This document shows positions 6,908 to 14,447 of a stretch of 22,861 bases of DNA, in pieces. The stretch's first letter is position 1. Each line of letters begins with the position of its first letter. The DNA comes from a virus, in IMG/VR virus record IMGVR_UViG_3300030117_000278, positions 1 to 22,861 of that record. One strand, written 5' to 3'. The position numbers and the translations under genes are program-made. The notes below the pieces were generated by a model, which was given only the letters and a program-made list of their open reading frames with translations, did not search any database and had not been told where the DNA came from.

Positions 6908-9601
6908 TTATTTCCCTTGTTTAAATAGTTGAAACAAATCGTAATTGCTCATTTCACTTAAATCTTTAACTTCCTCTCCTCTTGCTTTTAATGCCTGCTG
7001 AGCTTGATACTGTCTTAAAATTTTCATGTGACCAAATTGTTGAAGTAAACTCGCTGGAGTCTCACTGATACTTGAAAGTAGAACTTTTGCATTTTTTTCA
7101 AAATTACGATTAAGCCTTGTCTCAAGTAATCTATATTTTTCTAAAATAACCTTTGTATCCTTATTAACGATCGCTTCAGTAAGTTTTTTAGCTTCTTCAA
7201 TATCTTTTTGTGTCAAACGGTCTTCAGCTTTGTTTGCATTAGCCACAATATAAGTTAAATTAGTTTCAATTACTTTGTACCTTGCAAGAGCTTTTTTAAT
7301 TTCTTCTAATTTTTCCCTTTGCTCTTTGGGACTCATCTTTTTCTGTTGTGCATCAGGTATTACCATTTTGTAAATGTGATCTGCCCATGTGTCACCTCTT
7401 CTTTCACCTTTAAAATCTTTTCCTAATGCTGTGTTTCCATAATTCTGAGCCTCAGCTATGTCTTCTCTATATTGATTTAACATGTATTGCTGTGTGTCCT
7501 TCTCATTAGGATCTGATAAAGCTGCGTTTTCCATGATGATTTTTTCAATATTTGTGTTATTTAGTTTACTAACTTTAAAAATTTCACCTGTGTTATTTTC
7601 TATTTTGTCAATATACAAGGAAGTTTTATCAGTACCACCAGTGGTTCCAGTTCTTGGTAAAATGTCACCGGTAATTGATCGAATAAATTGTTCAACACCT
7701 ACTAAATTGCTTGCTGTATCAGCAATGTTGGCATCTGAGCCAGGCAATAAATTACCTTCTGAAACCGTAGCAAAAAATAAATTAATTAAATGCTGTCCGT
7801 CAGACGCATAATGTATTTGATTAAATGCTTTATCAATAGCAGTTTGTTTAAATTCATAAGTGTTTTCATCAGCTACTCCTACACTATCTGCAGGATATGC
7901 TTTACCCATTCTTGGAATAATGTAAAGCCTATTGTCTCCTTTGTTTCGTGAAACTCTGTAAAACTCCATACCAAAAAGGGCATCAGGGTTCAGTACTTTA
8001 ACACCAAAATCGTCTTGATATAGATCATAATCATTACCACCCTGTTGATTTATTTGTTTCATGAGAGCTTCCATGTACATTTCATCTAATCGCATGCTGG
8101 CTTCGACTTTTGATTTGTGAAGTTCAAGCATACCATCGTCTCTTTGTTGCATAATTCCTAAATCTGTTTCAAAAAGATATTTTTCATTATCTGAAAGTTG
8201 TTGATCAAGTGTGTTTAAATATTCATCGTATTTTAGTGCCATGCCTTGCATAAGTTCGCTTTCTGAAGCTTGTAAGGCTCCTAAACTATCTACCGCATCT
8301 GCACCTGCACTTCCTAAAATATCTAAAAACCCTGATACTCCACCTTCATAAGATTTGCCGGACATTAAATCTAATCCAAGTTTTAACAAAATATAATCTT
8401 GTTGTTTTTTGTTATAATCCTTTAAACCAGATCTTTCTTTAAAGTCACCTATGAACTCATCAAAAGTTTTTCTTTCTTGTTCAAGCAAGCCAGTTCGATA
8501 CTCGTCAAGTTTATCGCTGGAGTTTTGATAGTTCTTTTGAATTTGTTCTTCAATTCTTGCAAATTGACCTGGTAACATTAATTTCTGAGACATAAATAAA
8601 CTAGTAAGCATTTTATTTTTTGCCAAATTTGTATCAGTCGATGTATTTAAAATGTCACCTGCATTTGTTTGTTGATTGTCTTGTTTTACATCATCTGCTT
8701 CGACTAAATTACCACCTAGTGGTCCTTTAGGTCCTTCTTCACCCCCCATAATTTTATTAACATCAGTAAGGTTGTTCTTTATTTGAGTGTTGATTTGAGT
8801 GTTGGTAGCGCCTATTAATTCTTGATCAACCACGTTGTCTTTTTTTCCACTCGTTGCAAGAGCAACTAAGTCTTCAGTATCAGCCATTTGATCTGCAATG
8901 TTACTTGCAAAAGCTGCTTTATCTAATTTTAAATTTACTCTATTGTTTGGTGTTGTAGACTTAATTAAATCGGTCGTATTAGCATCTGCACCAGGTTGTA
9001 AAATTGAATCTGAATCTACCTTATCTTTGTCTTTGGTATCTTTTTGTATTGGCGTACTAGCCAAAAGGTCATCAAACAAACCTAGCTCACTGCCATACCC
9101 TCCAACAAATGCTGTGCCAGAACCAACTAATTTAGTGCCCATGTATTTATCTTCTCCAATAACATTACCAATTTTTTTAGCAAGTTTTTTTTGTTTAACA
9201 GCTGCACTTTTTGCAGAGGGGAGTTCTCCACTTCCAACTTTAGTAAAAGGAACTTTACCCCTAAACAAATTAGATTTAGTGCCTCTTCTTAATAAGTAAG
9301 GCAAGCCCAATATCTCTAAACTAGTTAACCCCATGTTTCCAAGCATTAAATCATAATTTTTATCTTGATAATTTTGTCCAATCTCCCTGAAGTTACTTGG
9401 CAAGTCCTGTGCAATATATCCTGCTGATAATAAATTTGCAGAGGGGTTTTTTAATACTGTTCCTGTTGCTTTAAATGGAAATCGAGTCACTGGATTATTG
9501 ACTGCTCTATTTGCTTTAATGCCTTGATAAACAGTACGCGCCACTGGAGCTAGCCTTGATAAAATTCCTATACCCGCTGCTGCTATGATAGGAAATGCCA
9601 T
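6908..9601 (-). CDS. Large internal virion protein (T7 gp15-position)
   Basis: This 897-residue protein has a hydrophobic, amphipathic N-terminus (AFPIIAAAGIGILSRLAPVA) and a low-complexity Asn/Asp/Thr region at about 200-330. A long helical, coiled-coil-prone region follows (about 345-520; EEQIQKNYQNSSDKLDEYR, YDEYLNTLDQQLSDNEKYLF). The second half is mixed and ends in a charged helical tail. I recognise no enzyme motif. Its start is preceded by a strong AGGAGGT site and forms a TAATG junction with the 351-aa gene. Position and size match the second of the three ejection proteins of T7-like phages. A tape-measure-like or inner-core role is possible. Confidence 0.7.
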   Translation of the reverse strand: MAFPIIAAAGIGILSRLAPVARTVYQGIKANRAVNNPVTRFPFKATGTVLKNPSANLLSAGYIAQDLPSNFREIGQNYQDKNYDLMLGNMGLTSLEILGLPYLLRRGTKSNLFRGKVPFTKVGSGELPSAKSAAVKQKKLAKKIGNVIGEDKYMGTKLVGSGTAFVGGYGSELGLFDDLLASTPIQKDTKDKDKVDSDSILQPGADANTTDLIKSTTPNNRVNLKLDKAAFASNIADQMADTEDLVALATSGKKDNVVDQELIGATNTQINTQIKNNLTDVNKIMGGEEGPKGPLGGNLVEADDVKQDNQQTNAGDILNTSTDTNLAKNKMLTSLFMSQKLMLPGQFARIEEQIQKNYQNSSDKLDEYRTGLLEQERKTFDEFIGDFKERSGLKDYNKKQQDYILLKLGLDLMSGKSYEGGVSGFLDILGSAGADAVDSLGALQASESELMQGMALKYDEYLNTLDQQLSDNEKYLFETDLGIMQQRDDGMLELHKSKVEASMRLDEMYMEALMKQINQQGGNDYDLYQDDFGVKVLNPDALFGMEFYRVSRNKGDNRLYIIPRMGKAYPADSVGVADENTYEFKQTAIDKAFNQIHYASDGQHLINLFFATVSEGNLLPGSDANIADTASNLVGVEQFIRSITGDILPRTGTTGGTDKTSLYIDKIENNTGEIFKVSKLNNTNIEKIIMENAALSDPNEKDTQQYMLNQYREDIAEAQNYGNTALGKDFKGERRGDTWADHIYKMVIPDAQQKKMSPKEQREKLEEIKKALARYKVIETNLTYIVANANKAEDRLTQKDIEEAKKLTEAIVNKDTKVILEKYRLLETRLNRNFEKNAKVLLSSISETPASLLQQFGHMKILRQYQAQQALKARGEEVKDLSEMSNYDLFQLFKQGK

Positions 9602-10656
9602 TACTTACCTCCTACACCAGTGCCGCCAAGTATATTATAGGTTTTTGCGGCAGTTAAACCTAAACCAGCAGCTTGTGCTAATGGATTGGTTCCAGGAGCC
9701 GTGCTTTGTGTAACCTGACTCGCTGCAGTTGGTAACGCAGTCATAATACCTTTTTGGAACTCTAAACGTTGATATGGTTCATAAGCTCGCGCAATATCAG
9801 TTTGACGTTGTGCTGCTAAGGCTTGTTGAGCTAAATTTCTTTGTGATTGACCCACTGCCATTTGTGTTTGTAAATCTTGCGCTTGCATTGCCTGTTGTTG
9901 TGCACCAAAGCCTCCAAGTGCTTGCGCAACGCCCAAATCAGTCTGTACACCTAAACCTTGTTGCTGTTGTGCTGCTTGTAATGCTCTTCCAAAATTTTGT
10001 GCTTGTGCTTGACCAACAGCTCGTTGTGTCGCACCCATTAGTTCTGCTTGTTGCACACCTTCTCGACCACCACCAAACGCACCAGATCTAAGTGCATCTG
10101 CACTTATTTGGTTAGATTGCATACCTGCTTGTCTATTAATCTCGTCGATAATAAATTGATTGTACGGATTTAAAAAAGCATCAATATTTGGCATTGCTTG
10201 AGCCCTTTGTTGTGCAGATAAAGCAGAAGCAATACCCTGATTAACAGCAGCAGTGCCAGTGCCAGTCATACCTGCATCCTGATAAGCTTGTTGTTCAAGA
10301 GCCGAAGGCCCTGCAACTTGAAAAGCAGGTATGTTTATTGGTTGTGATGTTACCTCAGCAGCTGTATCGTACAATGCTAGTTTACGTGCTTCAATTTCAG
10401 GAGCTTCTCTTGTAAAAGTAGTTTGTGTTTCTGCTGGTGTTGAACCTCCGCCACCACCACCAAAATATTGCATTAATTCAGTTTCATCGTTAACTGTGCC
10501 ACAACCACCATGTTGTATTAACAGTTCACGTTCATAAGCATTAATATGAGCTAGATGAGTATCTCCATTTTTACCTTTTTTTGCTATTTCAGCATAAAGT
10601 TTTTTAAATAACTCTATCTTTTGTTTCATACTTAAATTATCTGTATTTATACTCAT
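9601..10656 (-). CDS. Gln/Ala-rich internal virion protein (T7 gp14-position)
   Basis: This 351-residue protein has a charged helical N-terminus (1-60) and a run of six glycines near 66-71. Then comes a phage-typical segment, FLNPYNQFIIDEINRQAG... followed by LRSGAFGGGREGVQQAELM (about 165-210). From 210 to 310 it is very rich in Gln and Ala (AQAQNFGRALQAAQQQQGLG, QDLQTQMAVGQSQRNLAQQA), which predicts long helices. Proteins with the NPY...IDE and GAFGG(S/G)R signatures are widespread structural proteins of marine podophages; I know no proven mechanism for them. It overlaps the GNAT-like gene by four bases (ATGA) and is followed by the 897-aa gene through TAATG. An ejection-protein role is inferred from gene order. 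Confidence 0.7.
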   Translation of the reverse strand: MSINTDNLSMKQKIELFKKLYAEIAKKGKNGDTHLAHINAYERELLIQHGGCGTVNDETELMQYFGGGGGGSTPAETQTTFTREAPEIEARKLALYDTAAEVTSQPINIPAFQVAGPSALEQQAYQDAGMTGTGTAAVNQGIASALSAQQRAQAMPNIDAFLNPYNQFIIDEINRQAGMQSNQISADALRSGAFGGGREGVQQAELMGATQRAVGQAQAQNFGRALQAAQQQQGLGVQTDLGVAQALGGFGAQQQAMQAQDLQTQMAVGQSQRNLAQQALAAQRQTDIARAYEPYQRLEFQKGIMTALPTAASQVTQSTAPGTNPLAQAAGLGLTAAKTYNILGGTGVGGK

Positions 10657-11066
10657 AAGTCTTTCTCTATTTGTACATGTGTTTTAACATAGCCTTTTGG
10701 TTTCATAATTTTTTCCCACCCTGGTCTTGCAAATAATTCCATTTTTTTACAATCTTGTTCTTTAGCCCATGCTTCTAAATCAGCTACATGGTGATGCCAC
10801 CTATTCATTTGTTTGCCAGTCACGATCCGTGCATCACAAACTTTATAATTAGGGTAGCTTCTTATTTCAGTCACCACTGTTGCAAGAACTTTATCAGTTT
10901 CATCAATTACTAACCAGAGTTGCATGGCTCCTTCTTTGCACATGTCTTTGATGTCATTTACATCAAACGCTCCGTTTGTCTCACAAGCTAGTTGAACTAA
11001 ATCTTTTGCTAAAGGCCAAACTTTTTCTACTTCAAACTTTGTAAACTTAATAAATTTTGTTTGCAT
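10653..11066 (-). CDS. GNAT-like acetyltransferase fold protein (T7 gp13-like position)
   Basis: This 137-residue protein has a GNAT-type layout: LWLVIDETDKVLATVVTEIRSYP is the central beta hairpin with the substrate-side strand, then a helix after VTGKQMNRWHHHVADLEAWAKEQ, then CKKMELFARPGWEKIMKPKGYVKTHV, the usual C-terminal beta-alpha-beta with a final Gly-Tyr. Length matches T7 gp13 (138 residues), a GNAT-like protein placed before the internal virion proteins. The acetyl-CoA pyrophosphate loop (Q/RxxGxG/A) is degenerate here (IVTGKQMNRW), so catalytic activity is uncertain and a structural or assembly role is possible. It abuts the preceding gene with TAAATG. Confidence 0.7.
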   Translation of the reverse strand: MQTKFIKFTKFEVEKVWPLAKDLVQLACETNGAFDVNDIKDMCKEGAMQLWLVIDETDKVLATVVTEIRSYPNYKVCDARIVTGKQMNRWHHHVADLEAWAKEQDCKKMELFARPGWEKIMKPKGYVKTHVQIEKDL

Positions 11067-12011
11067 TTACGCGCTTACCAGATCGTATACCCTCTTTAGT
11101 TGATCTTGTTGATTGTAAAAAAATGCAGCTCCCTTTTTACGCATATCTTTAAAGTCCGCAGGATTTGCACCTGCCATGATGCCTGCTCCAAGAATGGCAT
11201 CTGCACGAGACACAAACTCACCATCGGCAAGTTGTGCTAACATGGTATCTTCATCTTTGTCACCAACACCGGATCCGTCTTCTACATATCCAGATGCTCT
11301 AACATAATTATTTATATCGTTTTCGTCATTTTCTACTTTACTAGGTAAATAGTTTACTCCACCTGTTGCATATTGTGCTATACCTTCAACAAAAGCACCT
11401 TCTTTTGCATAAAGCATGGAATCAAAATCATAAGGTTCCACTTGTTCTTGTGGTGCTGAAGCATAGTCAAACCTTTGTGTTAATCCAGTTAACTTACCTC
11501 TTTGCGACTCTAACATGGCCTCTTGTTGTTGCGGACTTAAATTGTATGGATTATTTGGATCGATTTTTCGTCCAGTTGGTTCATTAAGTTTATCGATTAT
11601 ATAACTGCCACCTATACCAATACCGGAGGCAAATTGTCTACTAGGGTCTTGAAGAAAACTGCCTGTCCTTTCCATAGCTGTAGTAAGAAAACCTTTACTT
11701 ACTGAATCTGCTGTTACAGCTGGAACTGTACTTAATCCACCTACTGATGTTACACCTTTTAATGTTTGATCTACCAAACCTGAAGGAAGGGTTTGGGTAG
11801 CAGCACCACTGACTCCTGATTTTAATGATTCCTTTAAAACTCCCTCTGCTGCTGTTTTAGATAGCCCTTGCCCTAAAACACCAGTAGCGTAAGATCCTAG
11901 TCCACCTAGAATCGCTGATTTGAAAGAGTCACTTGTGGATGCACCTGATAATTTAGCCAATGCGAAACTTAAACCACCTGCCATTAAAGCTGTCGATAAA
12001 AAAGCGGGCAT
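11067..12011 (-). CDS. Phage virion structural protein with DGEFV C-terminal motif
   Basis: This 314-residue protein has an N-terminal half rich in Gly/Ala/Ser with hydrophobic stretches (LSTALMAGGLSFALAKLSGA, AILGGLGSYATGVLGQGL). The C-terminal third (about 240-314) carries DTMLAQLADGEFVSRADAI...GAGIMAGANPADFKDMRKKG. That DGEF(V)..A.A..G.G pattern is shared by many phage tail or internal structural proteins. I chose the ATG at 12011, with GGAG nine bases upstream, rather than the TTG at 12026, because the TTG start would overlap its own ribosome site. A weak promoter candidate and a gap of about 38 bases precede it, the second longest gap in the window. Precise role unknown. Confidence 0.7.
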   Translation of the reverse strand: MPAFLSTALMAGGLSFALAKLSGASTSDSFKSAILGGLGSYATGVLGQGLSKTAAEGVLKESLKSGVSGAATQTLPSGLVDQTLKGVTSVGGLSTVPAVTADSVSKGFLTTAMERTGSFLQDPSRQFASGIGIGGSYIIDKLNEPTGRKIDPNNPYNLSPQQQEAMLESQRGKLTGLTQRFDYASAPQEQVEPYDFDSMLYAKEGAFVEGIAQYATGGVNYLPSKVENDENDINNYVRASGYVEDGSGVGDKDEDTMLAQLADGEFVSRADAILGAGIMAGANPADFKDMRKKGAAFFYNQQDQLKRVYDLVSA

Positions 12012-12040
12012 ATGTCCTATCTCCAATTACTATTAAGATA

Positions 12041-12069
12041 AGTTTACCCTTATTCTTCAGTGCTATCAA
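12041..12069 (-). promoter_or_regulatory. Candidate promoter TTGATA-N17-TAAACT before the interior virion genes
   Basis: On the minus strand TTGATA (12069-12064, five of six to consensus) is followed after exactly 17 bases by TAAACT (12046-12041, four of six). It sits at the end of the GT-A gene and reads into one of the few real gaps, ahead of the ATG at 12011. In AT-rich DNA such matches arise by chance, so support is weak. Confidence 0.25.
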
Positions 12070-12832
12070 CACTGTTAGGACGCAGTTCGTCCCACAATCG
12101 ACCTGTGTATTGAAACTCACCTACATGAGTTATATAGTCCATTATGTAACAATAGCATTTACCACCTAATTTTCGCCAAAGTCGACAAAAAGCAAAATCT
12201 TCACCTAGAAAATGTTTAGTTTCTTTATCGTGATAAGTGTCGAAAAGGTTATACAGATAAGGTTTTTTCTGTAATCTACCATCGACAATAGTTTCTTGCG
12301 TGATCCGTGTGTCAGGGTACGCCTCTATCATTTGCTCAAAGACATTACGTTTGATCAACATACAACCAGTTGGTGCGTGAGTCACCTCAATCACACCATC
12401 TCCTTCAACTTTAATATCTTCTTCGTCCTCTAAGCGTAAAGGGTAAGTGTTGCAGTTTACATGAGCTTCTTTGGCTGTGGTCACATCACCTGCTTGTATC
12501 TTGGCGATCAATCGGTCAAACTTGACGTGTTTAAGTGGGTAAGGTACAGAAATGACATCCTTGTCAGCCTCAAGCATTTTCCATATGCTATCACAGGTAA
12601 AAGCTATATCACTATCAATAAACAGTAAATGTGACATACCACTTTCTAAAAAACCCGCCACACATAGATTACGACCTTGAGTAACCAATGAGGATTTCAT
12701 CAAATGTACTGAAATGTCAATGTTTCTATCTAAACACTCTTTTTGAAAGTCTAGTACACTTTGAGCGTAATGTATAGATACCTCACTATGGACAGGTGTT
12801 GCTAAATATATTGATGTATTATTTTTTAGCAC
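12050..12832 (-). CDS. GT-A fold glycosyltransferase (GT2-like)
   Basis: This enzyme has about 260 residues. Near the N-terminus IYLATPVHSEVSIHYAQSV is the nucleotide-binding strand and helix. HLLFIDSDIAF carries the metal-binding DSD (residues 73-75 from the GTG start used here), followed by the acceptor-side segments VISVPYPLKHVKFD and APTGCMLIKR. HFLGEDFAFCRLWRKLGG (about 207-224) holds the catalytic-base ED motif, and ITHVG a late metal-ligand His. All key motifs look intact. There is no ATG: the frame opens after a TGA at 12845-12847, and only TTG 12844, GTG 12841 and GTG 12832 precede the fold. GTG 12832 has GGTG six bases upstream and gives an N-terminus of natural length. The start overlaps the GT-B gene by 14 to 26 bases. 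It likely moves a sugar from a nucleotide donor onto a protein, glycan or modified base; acceptor unknown. Confidence 0.8.
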   Translation of the reverse strand: MLKNNTSIYLATPVHSEVSIHYAQSVLDFQKECLDRNIDISVHLMKSSLVTQGRNLCVAGFLESGMSHLLFIDSDIAFTCDSIWKMLEADKDVISVPYPLKHVKFDRLIAKIQAGDVTTAKEAHVNCNTYPLRLEDEEDIKVEGDGVIEVTHAPTGCMLIKRNVFEQMIEAYPDTRITQETIVDGRLQKKPYLYNLFDTYHDKETKHFLGEDFAFCRLWRKLGGKCYCYIMDYITHVGEFQYTGRLWDELRPNSVDSTEE

Positions 12833-13751
12833 CCTTAGCACCAATCAAAAAATTTGTCCATTGTGTTTTCCTATTATGCCAACTATAAAAACGCTTCATA
12901 TAGTTTTGTTGTAGCTCTAAATGATCTTGAACGTAATCTCTGTGAAGTTGACACATAAGATGTTTTATAGCATAAGCGAACTTATAAGCTAATTTTTTAA
13001 CGTCCTTATCGAAATTTATGTAAACAGGAAAATCAGCACATGTTTCAAATAACGCACCATAGTTTGTCGTAATTGTATACAAACCTGCTGACATACACTC
13101 AATAGCAGAGATACAAGAGGTTTCTTCCCAAATACAAGGGTAGGCAAACATATGGTAATTTTTTAATTTATCTAGAATAAAAGCATTAGAACGATTACCA
13201 ATATAATTAACATTTGGTAAAGTTCTCGCTTGGTCAAATAAAATCTCCCAATCCTTTTTATTTCTTTTAGCAAAATCACTCCCGTATAAGTCACAACTGC
13301 TGTAAACATCTAATATTATATTCTCTTTTTTTAAAAGATCCATAGCACCTAATAAAACATTTAGCCCTCGCCATGGTGTAGGCTGAAAAATTAATCTTAC
13401 TGTGTCTCCTTTTTTATAAGGCTGAAGCTCTGGAAAATGTGTAACAGCATTTTTTATGACATGGCATTTTTCCAATGGTAATTGAAACATCATACGATAC
13501 TTTTCTGCACTCCAATGCGAATTAAATATATACCAATCGTATTGATCGTGATTCTTTTTGTCACTAAACCAAGGTTGTATATTAGGTTGATTGTAGTTGT
13601 TTTTTTGCCACAGAATATTTATCTTATCTGGGTCTATTGGAACTTTGCCTGGTATGGATGTGCAAATTTGAAAGTGACTTAATAACTCACTGTCAACATA
13701 TTTTTGCAAAAACTCCAGTTGTAATTCAGTGCCACCTTTTGGCTCACTCAT
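12819..13751 (-). CDS. GT-B fold glycosyltransferase (GT4-like)
   Basis: This enzyme has about 310 residues. The N-terminal SEPKGGTELQLEFLQ carries the glycine-rich acceptor loop. WYIFNSHWSAEKYRMMF and VIKNAV match the linker typical of GT4 enzymes. LIFQPTPWRGLNVLLGAMDLL is the start of the C-terminal Rossmann domain (the usual P..KGL..LL). YPCIWEETSCISAIECMSAG contains the donor-binding E-x7-E pair (Glu210 and Glu218 in this numbering). I chose ATG 13751 because GGGGAGA lies just upstream; a TTG at 13763 would consume that site. It overlaps the preceding small gene by eight bases. The 3' end reads GCT AAA AAA TAA and overlaps the next glycosyltransferase in the +1 frame. Donor and acceptor cannot be told. 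Confidence 0.8.
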   Translation of the reverse strand: MSEPKGGTELQLEFLQKYVDSELLSHFQICTSIPGKVPIDPDKINILWQKNNYNQPNIQPWFSDKKNHDQYDWYIFNSHWSAEKYRMMFQLPLEKCHVIKNAVTHFPELQPYKKGDTVRLIFQPTPWRGLNVLLGAMDLLKKENIILDVYSSCDLYGSDFAKRNKKDWEILFDQARTLPNVNYIGNRSNAFILDKLKNYHMFAYPCIWEETSCISAIECMSAGLYTITTNYGALFETCADFPVYINFDKDVKKLAYKFAYAIKHLMCQLHRDYVQDHLELQQNYMKRFYSWHNRKTQWTNFLIGAKGAKK

Positions 13752-13935
13752 TTGTCTCCCCAAACAAGTCTAATTTTGGAACAATAATAGTAACATCACG
13801 TTGAATGTCTTCTTCCTTAGTAGAAGTGCTAGGATCTTTTATGTCTTCTTGAGCTTGTTCCTCTGAGGCATATTCAAGACCTGACTTTTTGTTTGTGATT
13901 TTAACTTTTGATTCACAGTCTATAGTAATAGTCAT
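13744..13935 (-). CDS. Small acidic protein of unknown function
   Basis: This protein has 63 residues. A beta-prone start (MTITIDCESKVKITNKKSGLEY), a charged Ser/Thr/Asp/Glu middle that looks disordered, and a final VTIIVPKLDLFGETNE are visible. I recognise no family. The ribosome site before the ATG is weak, and the start may depend on the gene just upstream, whose stop is nine bases away. The end overlaps the GT-B gene by eight bases. Its place within a compact structural operon argues that it is real. Confidence 0.55.
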   Translation of the reverse strand: MTITIDCESKVKITNKKSGLEYASEEQAQEDIKDPSTSTKEEDIQRDVTIIVPKLDLFGETNE

Positions 13936-13944
13936 GGCGACATT

Positions 13945-14286
13945 TTAACCATTTTCTTGTGATCTGTCTAATTGAGCATATGAGATAACACCTGATAGTT
14001 TGGCAGCTGTTTCTGCGGTCATTTTAAGTATATCACCTTCTTCTAATACTAGCGTATTGGTAATAATATCGGTCGTGCTCGTCGCAGCAATGTCTTGATT
14101 ACCTATGACGTGCGTGGCTGATGCAGAAGTATCTGTTAATTTTGTGGTCAAAGTTACTGCACTACTGTGTATGTTGACTGCTTGTATTTGTTTTATAAGT
14201 AAACGTGCGTCTGTTGGCGCAGTTAACACAGATGTTTCATCAGTATTTGCTAAGGTAAAACCTTGGTTTTTATATTGAATAGTCAT
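13945..14286 (-). CDS. Small beta-rich virion structural protein
   Basis: This 113-residue protein is rich in Thr, Ser and Ala with alternating hydrophobic strands. ETSVLTAPTDARLLIKQIQAVNIHSSAVTLTTKLTD, then TDIITNTLVLEEGDILKMTAE, give the pattern of small phage beta-sandwich proteins in which a module around 'vp..t..ivk.i...n.s..a..v.v' is followed by 'l..g..l.....'. Such proteins are usually virion decorations or tail components; this is by resemblance only. It starts in an ATGA overlap with the 54-aa gene. Confidence 0.6.
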   Translation of the reverse strand: MTIQYKNQGFTLANTDETSVLTAPTDARLLIKQIQAVNIHSSAVTLTTKLTDTSASATHVIGNQDIAATSTTDIITNTLVLEEGDILKMTAETAAKLSGVISYAQLDRSQENG

Positions 14287-14447
14287 GATAAGAAAAAATT
14301 AAACGCATCTTGTTCGTTTTTAAAAGTAGTTTGAAAAGAAAAATTAAGTTGGTTTTTTAAAGTATTTAATGCTTCAAGAATTTGTCTTTGATTACTAGCA
14401 TCATACTCTTCTTTAGGTTCTGGTATTGTAACAATTATTTTTGCCAT
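14283..14447 (-). CDS. 54-aa conserved-type small phage protein
   Basis: This short gene is easily missed. It begins MAKIIVTIPEPKEEYDASNQ and continues RQILEALNTLKNQLNFSFQ, ending in NEQDAFNFFLS. The strand start followed by an amphipathic helix (NQRQILEALNTLKNQLN) resembles small proteins found beside tail genes in marine phages. The ATG at 14447 forms TAATG with the 721-aa gene and has GGGAGAAG upstream. The TGA forms ATGA with the next start. Both junctions and the ribosome site strongly support translation. Without it the 160 bases would be the longest gap in the window. Function unknown; a tail assembly or structural role is inferred from position. Confidence 0.8.
   Translation of the reverse strand: MAKIIVTIPEPKEEYDASNQRQILEALNTLKNQLNFSFQTTFKNEQDAFNFFLS

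Noticed and set aside
8898-9299. A 133-aa plus-strand frame that looks membrane-like
   Set aside because: Antisense shadow of the 897-aa gene, with no ribosome site or neighbour on that strand.
9774-10091. A 105-aa plus-strand frame rich in Val/Leu
   Set aside because: It is the complement of the Gln/Ala-rich coding region; its hydrophobicity is a by-product of that codon use.
12012-12026. TTG start at 12026 for the DGEFV structural protein
   Set aside because: The first codons would be the ribosome site (GGAG) of the ATG at 12011; the ATG is the better start.
12012-12049. Rho-independent terminator in the gap after the GT-A gene
   Set aside because: No stem-loop followed by a T run is visible on the minus strand; I also saw none in the gap at 19997-20035.
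13752-13763. TTG start at 13763 for the GT-B enzyme
   Set aside because: It would translate through GGGGAGA, which serves the ATG at 13751.
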